The notes under the pieces: model-generated
The model's input: the letters and a program-made list of their open reading frames with translations, nothing else
The model's database searches: none
Told to the model about the DNA's origin: nothing
Translations under genes and position numbers: made by a program
In this document: positions 11,791-23,494 of the stretch, in pieces
Layout of the letters: each line of letters starts with the position of its first letter
How positions within the stretch are numbered: position 1 is the first letter of the stretch
From: Diadema setosum
Lineage: Eukaryota; Echinodermata; Echinoidea; Diadematoida; Diadematidae
Assembly: GCA_033980235.1 (NCBI GenBank)
Contig: CM067077.1
Location: forward strand, 9,648,102 to 9,712,101
Direction of reading: 5' to 3'
Length of the DNA stretch: 64,000 nt

Positions 11791-12613
11791 ATTCTACATC
11801 AAGTCTACTCAGATTTAAATTCTTTGTGTTCTCTACTCCTCTCAACTTAACTTTACATCAGGATTGCATGTTTTCGTAATACATGTACATCATATTGATC
11901 ATTATTCCTGTCAGCGTTTGAAGTGTCATCTCTTGTGCCAACAAACCGTTTCTGTAATGTATTGCATAACAACTTACGGATATTTCTTTTCCAACAGCCT
12001 AGAAATGAAGCATATCATTCACCTGCTCCCTTCCACCGAGTTCCACAGACATGAATTCCCCTGGCTGTTGCTGGTTTGGGCAAGCCTTCAGTCAAGCTTT
12101 GTGGTTGTTAAGGTTCAATTTTGTGAAGGAAGCATGCATAAAATCTGACTAAATTGCAGAAGCGGTCTGTTGTAATTCATCTTCATACATTTACTGTATG
12201 TTGTTTGTTATTTCATTACTTTGCAAACATTCACATGAGAGAAATCTGTGTTTCCACCTTGGAAAACAAATTTCCCTTTCAACCTAGCTACAATGTACAC
12301 TTACACTGTAGAATATCTTCTAGATTACATGCCTGCCCTGACAAAACCAATGTGGGCCCCATGTGGTGTATATGGGGAAAATATGGAACTAAATTGGCAA
12401 AGCCCATTTGGCCCATATGGGCCCCAGATGGGGTGTAGGCCTACAGGGAAAAACATATATGGGTCTCATATATACTCAGTACTTATATTCTAGAAAAAAA
12501 AAACACATTGTATTATATTTTATTGATTGTTTATGTATGCTATGAAAGCGGATATAGATTGTCACTTGTTTATCGTTGTAATTGTACATGTATATTCATT
12601 TGCAGTAATGAAG
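11791..12613. other. Non-coding, with a GGGCCC/CCCATATGGG-rich stretch
   Basis: At about 12345-12440 variants of CCCATATGGGGCCC recur (GTGGGCCCCATGTGG, GCCCATATGGGCCCCAGATG), giving a short palindromic patch. Nothing else is recognisable. Confidence 0.4.
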
Positions 12614-12776
12614 TACAGGGTAACCCTTTTATAATGAGGTTGGTGGGACCATCATTTTTTCCTCGTTATAACCGGTACCTCATTGTAAACATATGCATAC
12701 TGTATGTTTACTATTTCAATATTTGCAAATTCAGATGAGACCAATAAGATATCCTCTTTTCCCAGGTTTCCCTGTA
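12614..12776. mobile_element. MITE related to the 5001-5240 element
   Basis: Ends are TACAGGGTAACCC at 12614 and the complement of TACAGGGAAACC at 12765-12776. The internal CCTCGTTATAACCGGTACCT is shared with the element at 5001. It directly abuts the GTACTGCAGTAC array that follows. Confidence 0.6.
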
Positions 12777-13671
12777 CTGGTACTACTGCAGTACCATTGT
12801 AGTACTACTGCAGTACTGGTACTACAGTACTGCAGCAGTACCAGTACTGCAGTACCACTATTGGTACTGTAGTACTACTGCAGTACTGGTACTGCAGTAC
12901 TACAGCAGTGCCGGTACTGAGTACTGCAGTACTACTGTAGTACTGGTACTACTGCAGTACTGGTACTGCAGTGGTACTGCAGTACTACTGTAGTACTGGT
13001 ACTACTGCAGTACTGGTACTGCAGTGGTACTGCAGTACTACTGTAGTACTGGTACTACTGCAGTACTGGTACTGCAGTGGTACTGCAGTACTACTGCAGT
13101 ACTGGTACTGCAGTAGTACTACAGTACCAGTAATGGTACTGCAGTACTCAGTACCGGCACTGCTGTAGTACTGCAGTACCAGTACTGCAGTAGTACTACA
13201 GTACCAATAGTGGTACTGCAGTACCGGTACTGCTGTAGTACTGTAGTACTACTGCAGTGCTGGTACTGCAGTACTACAGTGGTACTGCAGTAGTACTGCA
13301 GTGGTACTGCAGTACCAGTACTGCAGTAGTACTACAGTAGTACTGTAGTACTGGTACTGCAGTACTACTGCTGTGTAGTACTGGTACTGCAATAGGCCTA
13401 CTGGTACTGCAGTACCAGTACTGCAGTACTACTGATGCAATGACTACTGCAGTACCAGTACTGCAGTACTACTAGTACTGCAAGGAAGAAGTGAGGTAGT
13501 ACTGCAGTACTGGTACTGCAGTACTGCAGTACTGCAGTACTAGTACTGCAGTAAAGTGTCCAATTTACTACAGTACTTCTGCAGTACTAGTACTGCAGTA
13601 CTACTGCAGTACGTGTACTGCAGTAGTACTGCAGTACTTGTACTGCAGTACTACTGCAGTACTTTTTCACA
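12777..13671. repeat. Palindromic GTACTGCAGTAC tandem array, right copy
   Basis: Almost 900 bases consist of TACTGCAGTA, TACTGGTAC and TACTGTAGTA. A 53 bp unit is exact between 12968, 13021 and 13074. The right edge AGTACTTTTTCACAAGGG is the inverted counterpart of the left edge of the 2451-3360 array. A 65-codon frame across it is a repeat artefact. Confidence 0.85.
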
Positions 13672-13703
13672 AGGGTGCCCTTTCACATTCTTGTGTTTCA
13701 TAA

Positions 13704-13940
13704 TAAAGACCAGGTAGTGTGGGGTTTTGTGGGTGGTACAATTAATTTCTCTGACCACCGGGATGCATTTGAAAACCAGGAATAGCATCGGTCAGCGAAT
13801 AAATGCATCAAAGTTTAGGCTTATCGGAAACTCCAGTTGTGATTCTTTGGCTGTGTGTGGTCTTAAATAGAGATCAGTGATAAAATTCCGAACTGCACCA
13901 GCCTTCCCACTGCATGATACCCCATGCTACCTGGTCTTTA
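13704..13940. mobile_element. 237 bp MITE with TAAAGACCAGGTAG ends
   Basis: TAAAGACCAGGTAG at 13704-13717 is perfectly inverted at 13927-13940. Part of the interior (CAGCCTTCCCACTGCATG) resembles 40200-40240, indicating a dispersed family. It is non-coding. Confidence 0.7.
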
Positions 13941-14434
13941 ACGTGCAACTGAACACATGACAACGAAAAGGAAATCTACACAAACTGATTTCATTCAATA
14001 CTGGATGAAAGGGTTACTTACATAACAATACTGTGAAATAAGCATTTACTACCAAGTTTCAACATGACCTTTCACCAATTGCAGTTATGTACATTATAGT
14101 GATAGAGCAGCAGTTGATCAGCTCCTATTCCTAGAGGGTTCTTTAAAACATTTCTGAACTTGACTTGTGTAGACATGCATTGCCAAAGTTGTATCTTTAA
14201 AAAGAAAAAAAAAACAACTTTTGCACCATCCTCAAGTTTGCTTTACTAAGCAGAGTAAAACTACAACAGACATTACAGCAAAAATTTCATAGACATCAGA
14301 CCTATATTACAAAAGATTCCATGAATATTGAAATTTTGCATGTTGTTATGAATTCAAATACAATGTAGTGATACAATAGCAAACACTCATGGCACTAAGT
14401 GATAAAATCATTGCCTCAAAAGTCAGCCACTCTG

Positions 14435-14754
14435 TACTGTAAAAGTGGATATTTTCATGGTGTGGAAATTTTTGCACATTTCCCTTGACCAGAAACTAGT
14501 GCTAAAATAGTATGTACACATAGTAGTAGGTACATTTTGTATGTGCCTTGAGCACTCTACAGAGTGGATTTGATGTGCAATATAAGTCATATACACTATC
14601 ATTATTATTTGAATAAAAGCACAGAAATATTTTTGCTTCTGATATGTAACACTGTGGAAAGTGTTCATTATGAAGAATTAAAAGCACACAAAATTCATTG
14701 TACCCGGCCAAGGGTGAAAAATCTTACTCACAAAAAACTAACACTTTTACAGTA
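14435..14754. mobile_element. MITE with TACTGTAAAAGTG ends, copy 1
   Basis: TACTGTAAAAGTGGA at 14435 is inverted at 14740-14754 (CACTTTTACAGTA). A second copy lies at 56495-56712 and a related one at 23287-23494. TA-bounded ends suggest a Tc1/mariner-type MITE (inference). Confidence 0.7.
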
Positions 14755-17087
14755 ACGTTATACACATCTTCACTACATTTCTCTTTTTGACATGCATTAA
14801 AATTAGAAACGACAAAATACTGTACTTCACATCATAGTGTTGGTTGAGTATCAATGAGCTATTGTAGTGGTGACAGCTTTAATTGGAGATGGGGTTGTAT
14901 TGAAAAAAAAAAAGATTACTTTTGTGCACTTTCATGCATTTAGAAATGGGAGAACTTTGACTGATTACATTTTCACTTCAATTTCATTTGTCAGTGCTAC
15001 CAATATCATTACTCAAAGGTAACACATGAAACTTTAAAATTCTAATTTAACAAAACCTTTTCTCAGTTGTTCAGCTTATTCCACCCTGTCCATGAAAAAT
15101 AGCAAGGAATCGCACATCAATTCTTTGTGTGCCAAGGAGTAATTCCTGCGTACCTCATTATTTCGAGACTGCAAAGCATCAGCACTCTGGAAAATACGCT
15201 GGATTCCAAAGCCATGTAACTTTTAATAGTTCAGCGTTTATGGCTGGAAATGCAGTACAGTGAAGTTGAATAGAGAATTGCATGCTTTGCTGAGAAATAA
15301 ATTTTATGGCTTACCATGCTTTCAATGTGCTGTGACATGCTTGCGATTTATAGATCAGTTTTATCAGGGTTGTGCATTTGAGCAAAATATGTCAATTTGG
15401 GAAACCATACCAAGTTGGTAAAATTGTTTGTTTGTTTGTTTTTCAATCAGAGTAACTCTTACATTGCCGTAGTCTATTGTAAATGAATTGCACTAGACGG
15501 TAATTGACAATCTTTAATTTAAAAAAAAAAAATGCGTATGTAAATTTTGAGACTAAACTGCAGATCCACAGTTTACAATTAGAAATTACATAACAATCAC
15601 AAATTGAATCATGGCAATTCCAAACAAACTGCTCATGTTTGCAGCAAAATCAATTTTGACTCCTGTCAATGATACAGCATGTACAAATATGATAGCTGGA
15701 AATGTGAAAGGCACGTACATCATAAGAAATTTGGCAGCATGCAAATAGCAGAGAGTGCTTGCATCAGCAAGTAAAGCAGTACTAGCTAACAAACTGCCAT
15801 ATTGTTAATCATTTATGTCTGTTTCGTGTGCTGTGCCCTGGCTACCAAAAAAAAACAAAACAAGTTGAAAGGAATTATTGGCATTTTATGCAAGATGATT
15901 TTCCTGTGTTAGTAATCTTTAACAAAAAGACAATTAATGACTGCTAATATATTGAATTAATTCAATCATCTCATTATTTTCTTTCTTCCTCTCTAATAAT
16001 GGCACAAAACAGTGCAATGCTGATGCCCTAGTACAGTAGTGGTGTAGGCAGCACCACCAGTGCCACTATACTATGCATTATCACCCTACAGATGAAAATA
16101 AGTAATCGTGTGTGAACCCAGTTTGAGGATCAAAATGGTTTCTTTTCGAATATCACTGTCCAAAATTATGATATTTCTTATTCTAGAATAAACATGAGAA
16201 TGTGTTATCACTATTGTAATGACATTAAACACATGTCACAACAGGGATGAATTGACATGGAGAACATTACTGCCATTAGCTAAAATTTGACCGCTATGAC
16301 AGCAGTGTGTAACTGCACATCTTAAGAACACAAGATGACACTATACATGTATATAATAGGGCCCAAACCAGGTTTATATGTTGGTACCCCCAGCTTTAAT
16401 ACAACGTGCCAAATCATATCGTCGGCTGAGAAGTGGGCATTATCACAATTCGGGGAGATAATGAGTTTATCGGTATCATGTTGTAGAGCTTGATCTCCTA
16501 CAGTGTCAATTTCAAATTAGTTTCATTTTCAGTAAAATTTGAAAAATCAAAACCACCAGGGTGTTATTTTACCTAATTTATGGAACAATGATTACATGTA
16601 TAAATCTATATATCCACTTTTGATTAAACATAAGCTTTTTATTTTATGAAAATTGATTGTTTCTCATCTATTTACGGTCAAATCTTAGAATGCAATAGTG
16701 CCCTTCTAGTTCTCAGCTGATACAAAATGCACACAATGACAATGTACACTGACACTTAATAATCTCTTTAAAAAATATGTTACCAACATTGTACACCAAT
16801 CATAACTGTATCAAAAAGGAGATAAGGCAGGGTGCATTTATCAATGGAGATCTATGAATATGTAATCAGTGTATGTCATAGATCCACATTAAACTAATCA
16901 ATTCTATAGGCTAACTACAGCTACAATTTGCAAGCACAGAAAAAGCACAGCCAAGAAAAAAAAAGGGGGGGGGGGTTGACATGTCAGTCAGTTGACCCAA
17001 ATAGCTTGTTAATCGCTACCTGCGTACACTGTATGAATGTCCAAAAGATATCGTGCAATTTGAAAATTAAACAAAAAATAACAACTC
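14755..17087. other. Large FOLH1-like intron, no further feature
   Basis: AT-rich sequence. The part at 16456-16670 resembles 26265-26470 in the same orientation (shared GAGCTTGATCTCCT, AAATCAAAACCAC, GAAAATTGATTGTTT), so it is a diverged dispersed repeat. A 68-codon minus-strand hydrophobic frame at 15586-15792 has no splice or family support. Confidence 0.4.
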
Positions 17088-17173
17088 AATGGAGACTACT
17101 CCTGCATATATTCCGGCAGGCATCTATGGGAAATGCATGTTGTAGCAAAATCAGCCCGTCCTCAACAGGTTAA
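17088..17173. mobile_element. TTAA MITE, copy 1
   Basis: It contains the family core GCATCTATGGGAAATGC then TAGCAAAATCAGCCCGTCCT, and ends CAACAGGTTAA. The left end is eroded. See 32947-33127 for the best-preserved example. Confidence 0.65.
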
Positions 17174-17420
17174 AACAACCAATTTTAATGGTTTAAAACA
17201 ACAAATTTTCATTTGTCGTGTTGAAATCTTTGTGCATTTGGCACAATGCAAAATCAGTGCAAAATAAAAGCGTGCAAATATTTTGCTTGTAATACATGTA
17301 TAATGTATGAGATTTCATCTCTTTTGCTCTGTGTCATTTAAATAAATGAAATTCATTTTACCACCCCGGGCACAAAAAAAAAAATTGCTCTAACAGTAAA
17401 CCCTTGAGAACAGAACTCAC

Positions 17421-17607
17421 CAAGAGAGGGCAGCAGAGGAGTGAGGGGGTCACCAAACGCTGTCCGCACCGATTCACGGATAGTAGCATTGAGCGGCAAC
17501 CACCATGATGATGCGGGGCCGGAGTCCTTGGTGGCATTCGGCAAATAGTGGAGCGCACCCGGGAACACGACAAGCCCAACGCCACCGTGCTCACGACAGC
17601 CTTGGAT
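17421..17607 (-). CDS. FOLH1: FOLH1-like carboxypeptidase exon 5
   Basis: Acceptor TTGCTGCCAG, 187 bp, donor GTGAGT. It starts in phase 0, continuing from exon 4, and ends in phase 1. It encodes IQGCREHGGVGLVVFPGALH and onward through two N-glycosylation sites (NAT) to FGDPLTPLLPSL. In M28B carboxypeptidases this is the protease-associated region: a helix with a G-x-x-G-V-hydrophobic turn, then a conserved G-DPLTP motif near the substrate cavity. The loop before the motif is WWLPLNATIRESV rather than the WNLPGGGVQRG type of vertebrate FOLH1, so the substrate preference may differ. Residues about 257-318. Confidence 0.85.
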
Positions 17608-17723
17608 CTGGCAGCAATGAATTCAAACATTGAAACAAAGAAAATATGACTAGAGCAACTTGACTGCAGTGTGTGTCAGGTGTATGGAATGCTGTTGACT
17701 TTTGACACAATCAGTAATTCTAC

Positions 17724-17916
17724 TACAGTCAAAACCTGTCTATAGCCGTAACCTATTAGGGAGCCAAAAAAAGTGGCTGTTTATAGACAGGCTGCCACTA
17801 TAGACAAGTTAATATCTAACATGCTTTTTTCTCTCCAAGGAAATTATCTTTAATGGTCATATACGGCGGTTGGCCGCTATAGACAGGTGACTGCATTAAA
17901 GACAAGTTTGACTGTA
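17724..17916. mobile_element. 193 bp TA-flanked MITE
   Basis: TACAGTCAAAACCTGTCTAT at 17724 is inverted, with changes, at 17897-17916 (GACAAGTTTGACTGTA). The interior repeats CTATAGACAGG in both orientations. Ends TACAGT...ACTGTA suit a Tc1/mariner or pogo derivative (inference). Confidence 0.7.
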
Positions 17917-18119
17917 CTTGAGGACAATCCTTCAAGTTCATTGATTTTCACCACTGAACATGACGAGGACTAACTTTTAACTTTGTTTGTTCAGGGGAAA
18001 TCTTTAACATTCTATTTCTATCCATCATACCAAAGAGGCCACATTATCACTGAACAGTTTAGATTAAGGCATAGTGGCCTTTGATCATGACCTTTCACCT
18101 GTCATTCATAGAAATGATT

Positions 18120-18370
18120 GTCTTTGGCCACAGTTCAGTAACCTTCAACCTTTGACCTTGAGCATCCCCCCCCCCCCAAAAAAAAAATCAAATTAGCACA
18201 TTTTTACCTCAAGCAACCCATCTTTGCTGAATACCTTAGATATTCATCAAAGGCTTTCTCTTAAATCACATCCAAAACAACTGAGATCAGATGGACTAAT
18301 GAACTGACAAACCGCACACAAACACACAAAAAAGGTAATGCCTCTGGCACCCCTTGGGGTAGAGGCACGA
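18120..18370. mobile_element. Right-end fragment of the TGACCT/GCCTC element family
   Basis: It carries CCTTTGACCTTGAGCAT, then a C-run and the palindromic end AATGCCTCTGGCACCCC...GGGGTAGAGGCA, matching the right part of the element at 564-2000. The left end is missing. Confidence 0.5.
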
Positions 18371-18663
18371 AAACACAAAGAAAGAAGAAAGCCTAACAGG
18401 AAATACTTGGAAACAAGATGATTGATGGGTTTAAACTCTTGTGCAAAGTGCATTCCTGTGCTGCATAGGACCTACTGAAATAGCCTGTAGGATCTTGTTG
18501 ATGTTTCCTTGTTGAATGTCATTATTCTCACACAGTAAAAGAGATTTTGTCTGGCTGGACTGATCTCTGAGCACTTGCTGAATGTTGATTGCAGTATGTG
18601 GCATGACTGTAATGACTTTGAATATAATGCTGACTAGGCAGTGACATAAACGCTTATCATTTT

Positions 18664-19163
18664 AGGCGTTTTCACATCAGCCCAATGTTTCTAAATAGCG
18701 CGCTATTTTCTGACTTGGGAAATTCTCCCGTTAGCAAAATAGCATGCTATATATATTTGATAATGTGAACACAAATTAGCGCGCTAATTGTATTGCTCTG
18801 ATTGAGAAAATTTCTCGACTCCAACTCGGGAAATTTCTGAAATAGCGGGCTAGTACTGCGCTATTTGATAATGTGAAAACGACTCGAGAAATTAGAGCGA
18901 TGAATCCCATCATGCCTAGTGTGTGTGACCTGATCGATTGAGGCAAACTGCACACAAATCATGAGGAATTTTTGAGAGGGCACACACATTACTGATGCTG
19001 TTTGCACATACTCAGCTGTCATATTAGCTATTTTAAAATTTGTAACTATTCGGACTACCCCCTCTTTGGGCTGATGTGAATAAGAAATGAAATAGAGCTC
19101 TAATTCGCCATCGCGGAAAATATTTCGAGCTTGGATTTTTATCGGGCTGATGTGAAAACGCCT
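18664..19163. mobile_element. 500 bp element with perfect 20 bp inverted ends
   Basis: AGGCGTTTTCACATCAGCCC at 18664-18683 is perfectly inverted at 19144-19163. The interior carries several GCGCGCTA palindromes and TTTGATAATGTGAA repeats. T-rich flanks allow a short target duplication such as TTT. It has no coding capacity. Confidence 0.8.
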
Positions 19164-19190
19164 TTTGTCTTCTTCAGGCATAATTATGCG

Positions 19191-19222
19191 GGGGGGGGGG
19201 GGGGGGGGGTGGGGGTGGGGGA
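19191..19222. repeat. G-run of about 19-20 with GGGGGTGGGG tail
   Basis: A poly-G tract lies in the FOLH1-like intron 4. It could form a G-quadruplex, and its length is likely unreliable. Confidence 0.8.
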
Positions 19223-19522
19223 GGGGCTTTGTCACATCACCTAATAATTACATGCCCTGTACATGTAACAATCCTACATTGGTTGACAAATAAAAATTTA
19301 TATTGACCCACAAGGGCAAACTGGGAAAAAGCTATGGTTAAAACATCAACATCTATGTCATCTATACATGATGTGAAGCTTCCAAGCATGAATGTGCAAA
19401 CATATTGTATTAAACATTCTATGTCACTTGGTCTTGCTTTTCTTTCCTGATATGGACTTTTTTAAAACAATATTCTTGCTAGTTAGTCTTGCAATGATGT
19501 TAACAGTTGTACTTAACGAAGT

Positions 19523-19648
19523 TAAGGCCCCGTTTTATCAAAAGATAAAATCGATTTTAATTCTCCTTGCCACACAGGCTGCCATAGACTAACAGTTGAA
19601 ATCAACTATATAATCAATTTTAACTCTTCATAAATTAGGGCCCTGGAA
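19523..19648. mobile_element. Short AT-rich MITE-like repeat
   Basis: The ends AGGCCCCGTTTTATC and (inverted) AGGGCCCTAATTTATG bracket repeated ATCGATTTTAA / ATCAATTTTAA motifs. The inverted ends are imperfect. Confidence 0.4.
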
Positions 19649-20119
19649 ACTTATAACGGAGATGTAGATATGCTAACCATCAGATGCTAAAGATTTTAGA
19701 TAAACTGGCTTTGACATTTGTGCTGTCAACCATATGTGAAAGACAATGTAAAAACAAAGACCTGTTCACGGAAAGAGCAAGAAAATTTTAGGCAAAATAC
19801 CTCTGCACTGCTTTTGTGACAGCTTTCAGCAGTTTTTCTAAAATATATTATCTGAATTTATTTCAACATTAGGTCAAACTCCTGACAAGTGGAACAAAAA
19901 AAAAACAAACAAAAAAACAAAACAAAACAGTGTTTTTGCTGGTACATTTTGAGACTTTTGTAGTAAACAAAAAGTATACACTGAGTTTTGAACACATTAC
20001 ACATTCAAACTGTCATATTTTTCATTAGAATCATGTTTCTATGAAGATTTTTGGGTTTATGTTTGTGACTTTCTTAGGATAACATAGCCACACATCATAT
20101 ACCAGGTATGGCTATAAGA

Positions 20120-20283
20120 CAGGGCTCAACACCTCAACACTAACCTTTTTTTTCCTCCGGTGGCACATTCTGGCCATAGAAAGATAACCTTCTTTTTACA
20201 GTCTGTAAATATGGTGGCCAAACTTAAATCTCTAGTGGCCCTGGGCCACCAGGTCACCAGGCCACTGCTAATGTTAAGCCCTG
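20120..20283. mobile_element. 164 bp hAT-like MITE
   Basis: It starts CAGGGCTCAACACC and ends GTTAAGCCCTG. The interior GGTGGCCAAACTTAAA and GGCCCTGGGCCACCAGG match the outer parts of the 1.57 kb element at 59863-61428, so it is a short relative. No clear target duplication was seen. Confidence 0.65.
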
Positions 20284-20357
20284 CTTATATCTTTTTCGAC
20301 ATCTTCAATATATTTGTACATACAGATGCACATGCGCACAGAGGAGACTGAACTTAC

Positions 20358-20483
20358 AATATTCCTGATGGAAAGCTTGCCCATTCTGACCAAACAGATG
20401 TGTCCATCGATGGGAATGTTTCCCACATTCTTCAGCTTGTGGAAATCTTCCGCTCGCCCGTAATTGATATAGACCAGATCCGC
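20358..20483 (-). CDS. FOLH1: FOLH1-like carboxypeptidase exon 4
   Basis: Acceptor CACTTCACAG, exactly 126 bp (42 codons, phase 0 at both ends), donor GTAAGT. The frame encodes ADLVYINYGRAEDFHKLKN and ends GHICLVRMGKLSIRNI. This matches the protease-associated domain of glutamate carboxypeptidases, whose family signature here is DLVYVNYxRxEDFxKL followed by a GKI/V-x-RYGKxxRGNK strand-turn. The RMGK version is slightly divergent. Residues about 215-256. Together with the flanking exons it fixes the gene's orientation. Confidence 0.9.
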
Positions 20484-22150
20484 CTGTGAAGTGTGAAAGA
20501 GGAGAAGGAGTTTCCAGTGTGAAAAGACATGAATTCCTTGGTGATGAAATTATGACTGCAGAAATTTTGCTGACACAAAGTGCAGAGGTCAGCATTAGCA
20601 ATGGCTGGTGAGAGGTGAATTTTCAGATGGGTCTGATGGAATGTGCCTCCGCAAGTGTGGAGATCGTATGTCAAAAACTTGGCTGCTCACTTTGCTTTTA
20701 CTAGCAGTATTGACTCTTTTTGAAAAAATGAACGCATACAAAACAAAACAAACAAACACGACTAAACAGCAAACACACCAAGCAGAAAAACATATACAAA
20801 CAAACAAACAAAACAAAACAAGTAAACACATACAAAAACAAAACAAACATGACTTAACACCTAACAACACACCAAGCAAAAAAACAGAACAAAATGAACA
20901 AAACAAGCAAAACAGAGCTATGCAACAAAAGGAAAACCACACAACTTCATATTGACTTTATTAAAAATGATACCAAATAGAAATTTATTCAGTCATATGA
21001 CATGCAAATATGCATGTCTGATGATGAAGCAGTACTGTGATCATTGCAAAACTTTCCTATGATTTCAAATATTACACAAAATACACAAAATATGAAATAC
21101 ACTACGGGATTGACATGCAGATTGTAAGGAGATCTGTCGAGGGATGGCATCTGACATCATCTAATCTTATCTGATTAAATTCAAATGGCATTACTGTGTT
21201 TTGAAAGCATTAAAACTTTATGACTCAATTGCTTCCACTTTGGCCCATTCTCAAGTAATCAGGGGGCATTAAATTTTTGTAATGTCATCCCATAGATTAA
21301 ATTACATGAGAGTGTAGTATTCCCTTCAAAGCTGTGGATTGCAATTGAGCAATGTAGCTTCCTGTGGCTTTAACAAGGACCGCAAAATACATTTATGCAT
21401 CTATCATTGCATTTAACTCAACTTATCAGCTATTTACTATCTTATAGTCACAAAAATCCCTCTCTCTAAAGATGCCTGTATACATGTAGATGCTGTCAGC
21501 AAATAGAAAAGAAAGGACAGTTACTAAAGGAGAAAAATACATTCCCTGCTTTTGAAGGCTCGTCTGAGCTGAAAATTGTCAAAGGTTCTTTTGATCAGGG
21601 AGGTGGAAGAGACCCTCCACCTCCCTGTTTTGTTATATAACTTTGCAATATGTTACTGGTGACTGTCTATATAAAGTCCTGGTATAGGTCATGGAGTTTC
21701 AAGCCATTTTACCGATAGTGCTGCCTTCTTTTCACTGATACCCAAATACTTGCAATTACAGTGTAAGTCTTAATCTAAAGGTTACCTTCAAAAAATGAGT
21801 GTGCCACCATATCTTATTCCATTCTCATGGGTGACGGCAAACTAGAAGTTAGAGTTAACTTTTATTCTTGCTTATAACATAAATTCTAATCATGCATTTA
21901 CATTACACCGTACCTACAGCAACAACAACAAAAACAGACAACTGGACTTGAATTTATATCAGCACAAAAAGAAGAAGAAAAAAACAACAACAACAACAAC
22001 CCCAAAATGATGGTTTTGAGACTTATTAGAATGTAACAAATAAGAAGAAGAAACAACTGAAGCTGCTTTTGTGAGCTGGAAGAATTCACATACATGTGCA
22101 GGATGTGGCTATATAATGCACACTGAGCCCTTATTGTTACTGTATGTACA

Positions 22151-22181
<31 letters not shown>

Positions 22182-22669
22182 ACATTCGTGTGCAACAAAG
22201 CATCAATTTGCACATCGTCTACAATGCCGGCATGCTTCGCTGCCCATGCAGAAGCCATTCTTTTTACAAAGACAGATTAACATATTATACTCTGATTTCA
22301 AGACCAGCAAATATCTGTACAATATGAGCCCAGACTCCATCCATCAATATTGCCTCATGTTTTTCTGAATGATGATGATTTGTTGTTGTTGTTTTTTTGG
22401 TAGTCTTTGTGCATTCAATGATTCGCAAAATGCACATGTTTGGAGAAGATTAGATTCTGAGACTGTCTGCATGTTGTATTTGATCAGTATTTTCAGAAAT
22501 ATAAACATAGAAAATGAAACAAGAAATACCACTGCCTTTTAATAGAGTATTTTGTCTCTCCAATTCACTCAGTTTTCCTATACTGGCTGTGACAGAAGTT
22601 GGGTCACATGAAAAGTGCAAAGTCAAAGTGAAAAATGACTGGTTTTTCTGCTGTCGTGTCCAAATTATT
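20484..22669. other. FOLH1-like intron 3, left part
   Basis: It contains an A/C-rich low-complexity stretch (about 20740-20940), a hairpin CAGGGAGGTGGA/TCCACCTCCCTG at 21596-21627, and a (GT)n microsatellite at about 22151-22181. No exon was found, and antisense frames here are repeat artefacts. Confidence 0.5.
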
Positions 22670-23055
22670 TTAAAGGGTGTGTACAGTTTTGGTTGAGGTG
22701 AGGATTTAGCTTTTAATGTTTTGCGAGATATTCAGAAACCACTCTATGAGATGTCAAAGAGCATGCAATTTATCAAAAGTTAATTTGATGAAAATCGGTT
22801 TTGAAATGGCCAAGATATCCAAAAACAAGGTGAAACAAAGAGATCCTAATAAAGTTGTGGCATGTCGCCTTTTATTATTATCATCACTTTTTTTGATATC
22901 TCGGCCATTTGAAAACCAATTTTCATCAAATCAATGTTGAACCTTTCTTAAAATTACATGCTCTTTCATAATTCATAAGAGGTTTCTCATTATCTCACTT
23001 AGGAATGTGCAAAACATGAATCCCCCCCTCAACCAGTACTGTACAGTCCCTTTAA
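22670..23055. mobile_element. Foldback MITE, copy 2 (complete)
   Basis: It is bounded by TTAAAGGG at 22670 and CCCTTTAA at 23055. The arms pair over most of their length: AAATCGGTTTTGAAATGGCC near 22793 against TCGGCCATTTGAAAACCA near 22903. 386 bp. The family has two other copies in the window. Confidence 0.8.
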
Positions 23056-23286
23056 AGCATAGGAAGCTATGCCTGTGCTGGGGCCCAGGTCTTGTCTGGC
23101 TTTTAAATGTTCATATACACTTTTCTAAAACACATTTCTGTGTAAAATAAAAGCAGTATTGACTGTTCTAACAAACACACAGACTGAAAAACCATACATT
23201 TCATATCTCTAGGGGTTGAATAGATAATCTGTTCACTGCATTACTGTCAAACACAACACATTATGCTGTCAGCACTACACTACACA

Positions 23287-23494
23287 TACTGTGTTTCGCT
23301 GTTATATTCGCGTATAGATATTTTCGCGAATGAGGAGGCCACACACGTTTTCATGAGATGTTATTTCGTGAATTAACACCGACGCTAATTTAAATGTACT
23401 ATTACTCTAATGTCTAGCGACATTTTTGCGTGTTGTTAAATTCGCGATCCAACTGTGATTCGTAAAATTCGCGAAAATAACAGCTTATACAGTA
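23287..23494. mobile_element. 208 bp MITE rich in TTCGCGAA
   Basis: TACTGTGTTTCGCTGTTAT at 23287 is inverted as ATAACAGCTTATACAGTA at 23477-23494. Internal TTCGCGAA palindromes recur. TA-bounded ends resemble the TACTGTAAAAGTG family. Confidence 0.7.

Noticed and set aside
12971..13168. 65-codon frame of VLQYYCSTGT type
   Set aside because: It is a translation of the GTACTGCAGTAC tandem array.
15586..15792. Hydrophobic 68-codon minus-strand frame resembling a membrane protein exon
   Set aside because: No acceptor/donor pair and no match to the next expected M28B segment; AT-rich noise is more likely.
21596..21627. CAGGGAGGTGGA hairpin as a bacterial-type terminator
   Set aside because: The genome is eukaryotic; this is more likely a fragment of an inverted-repeat element.
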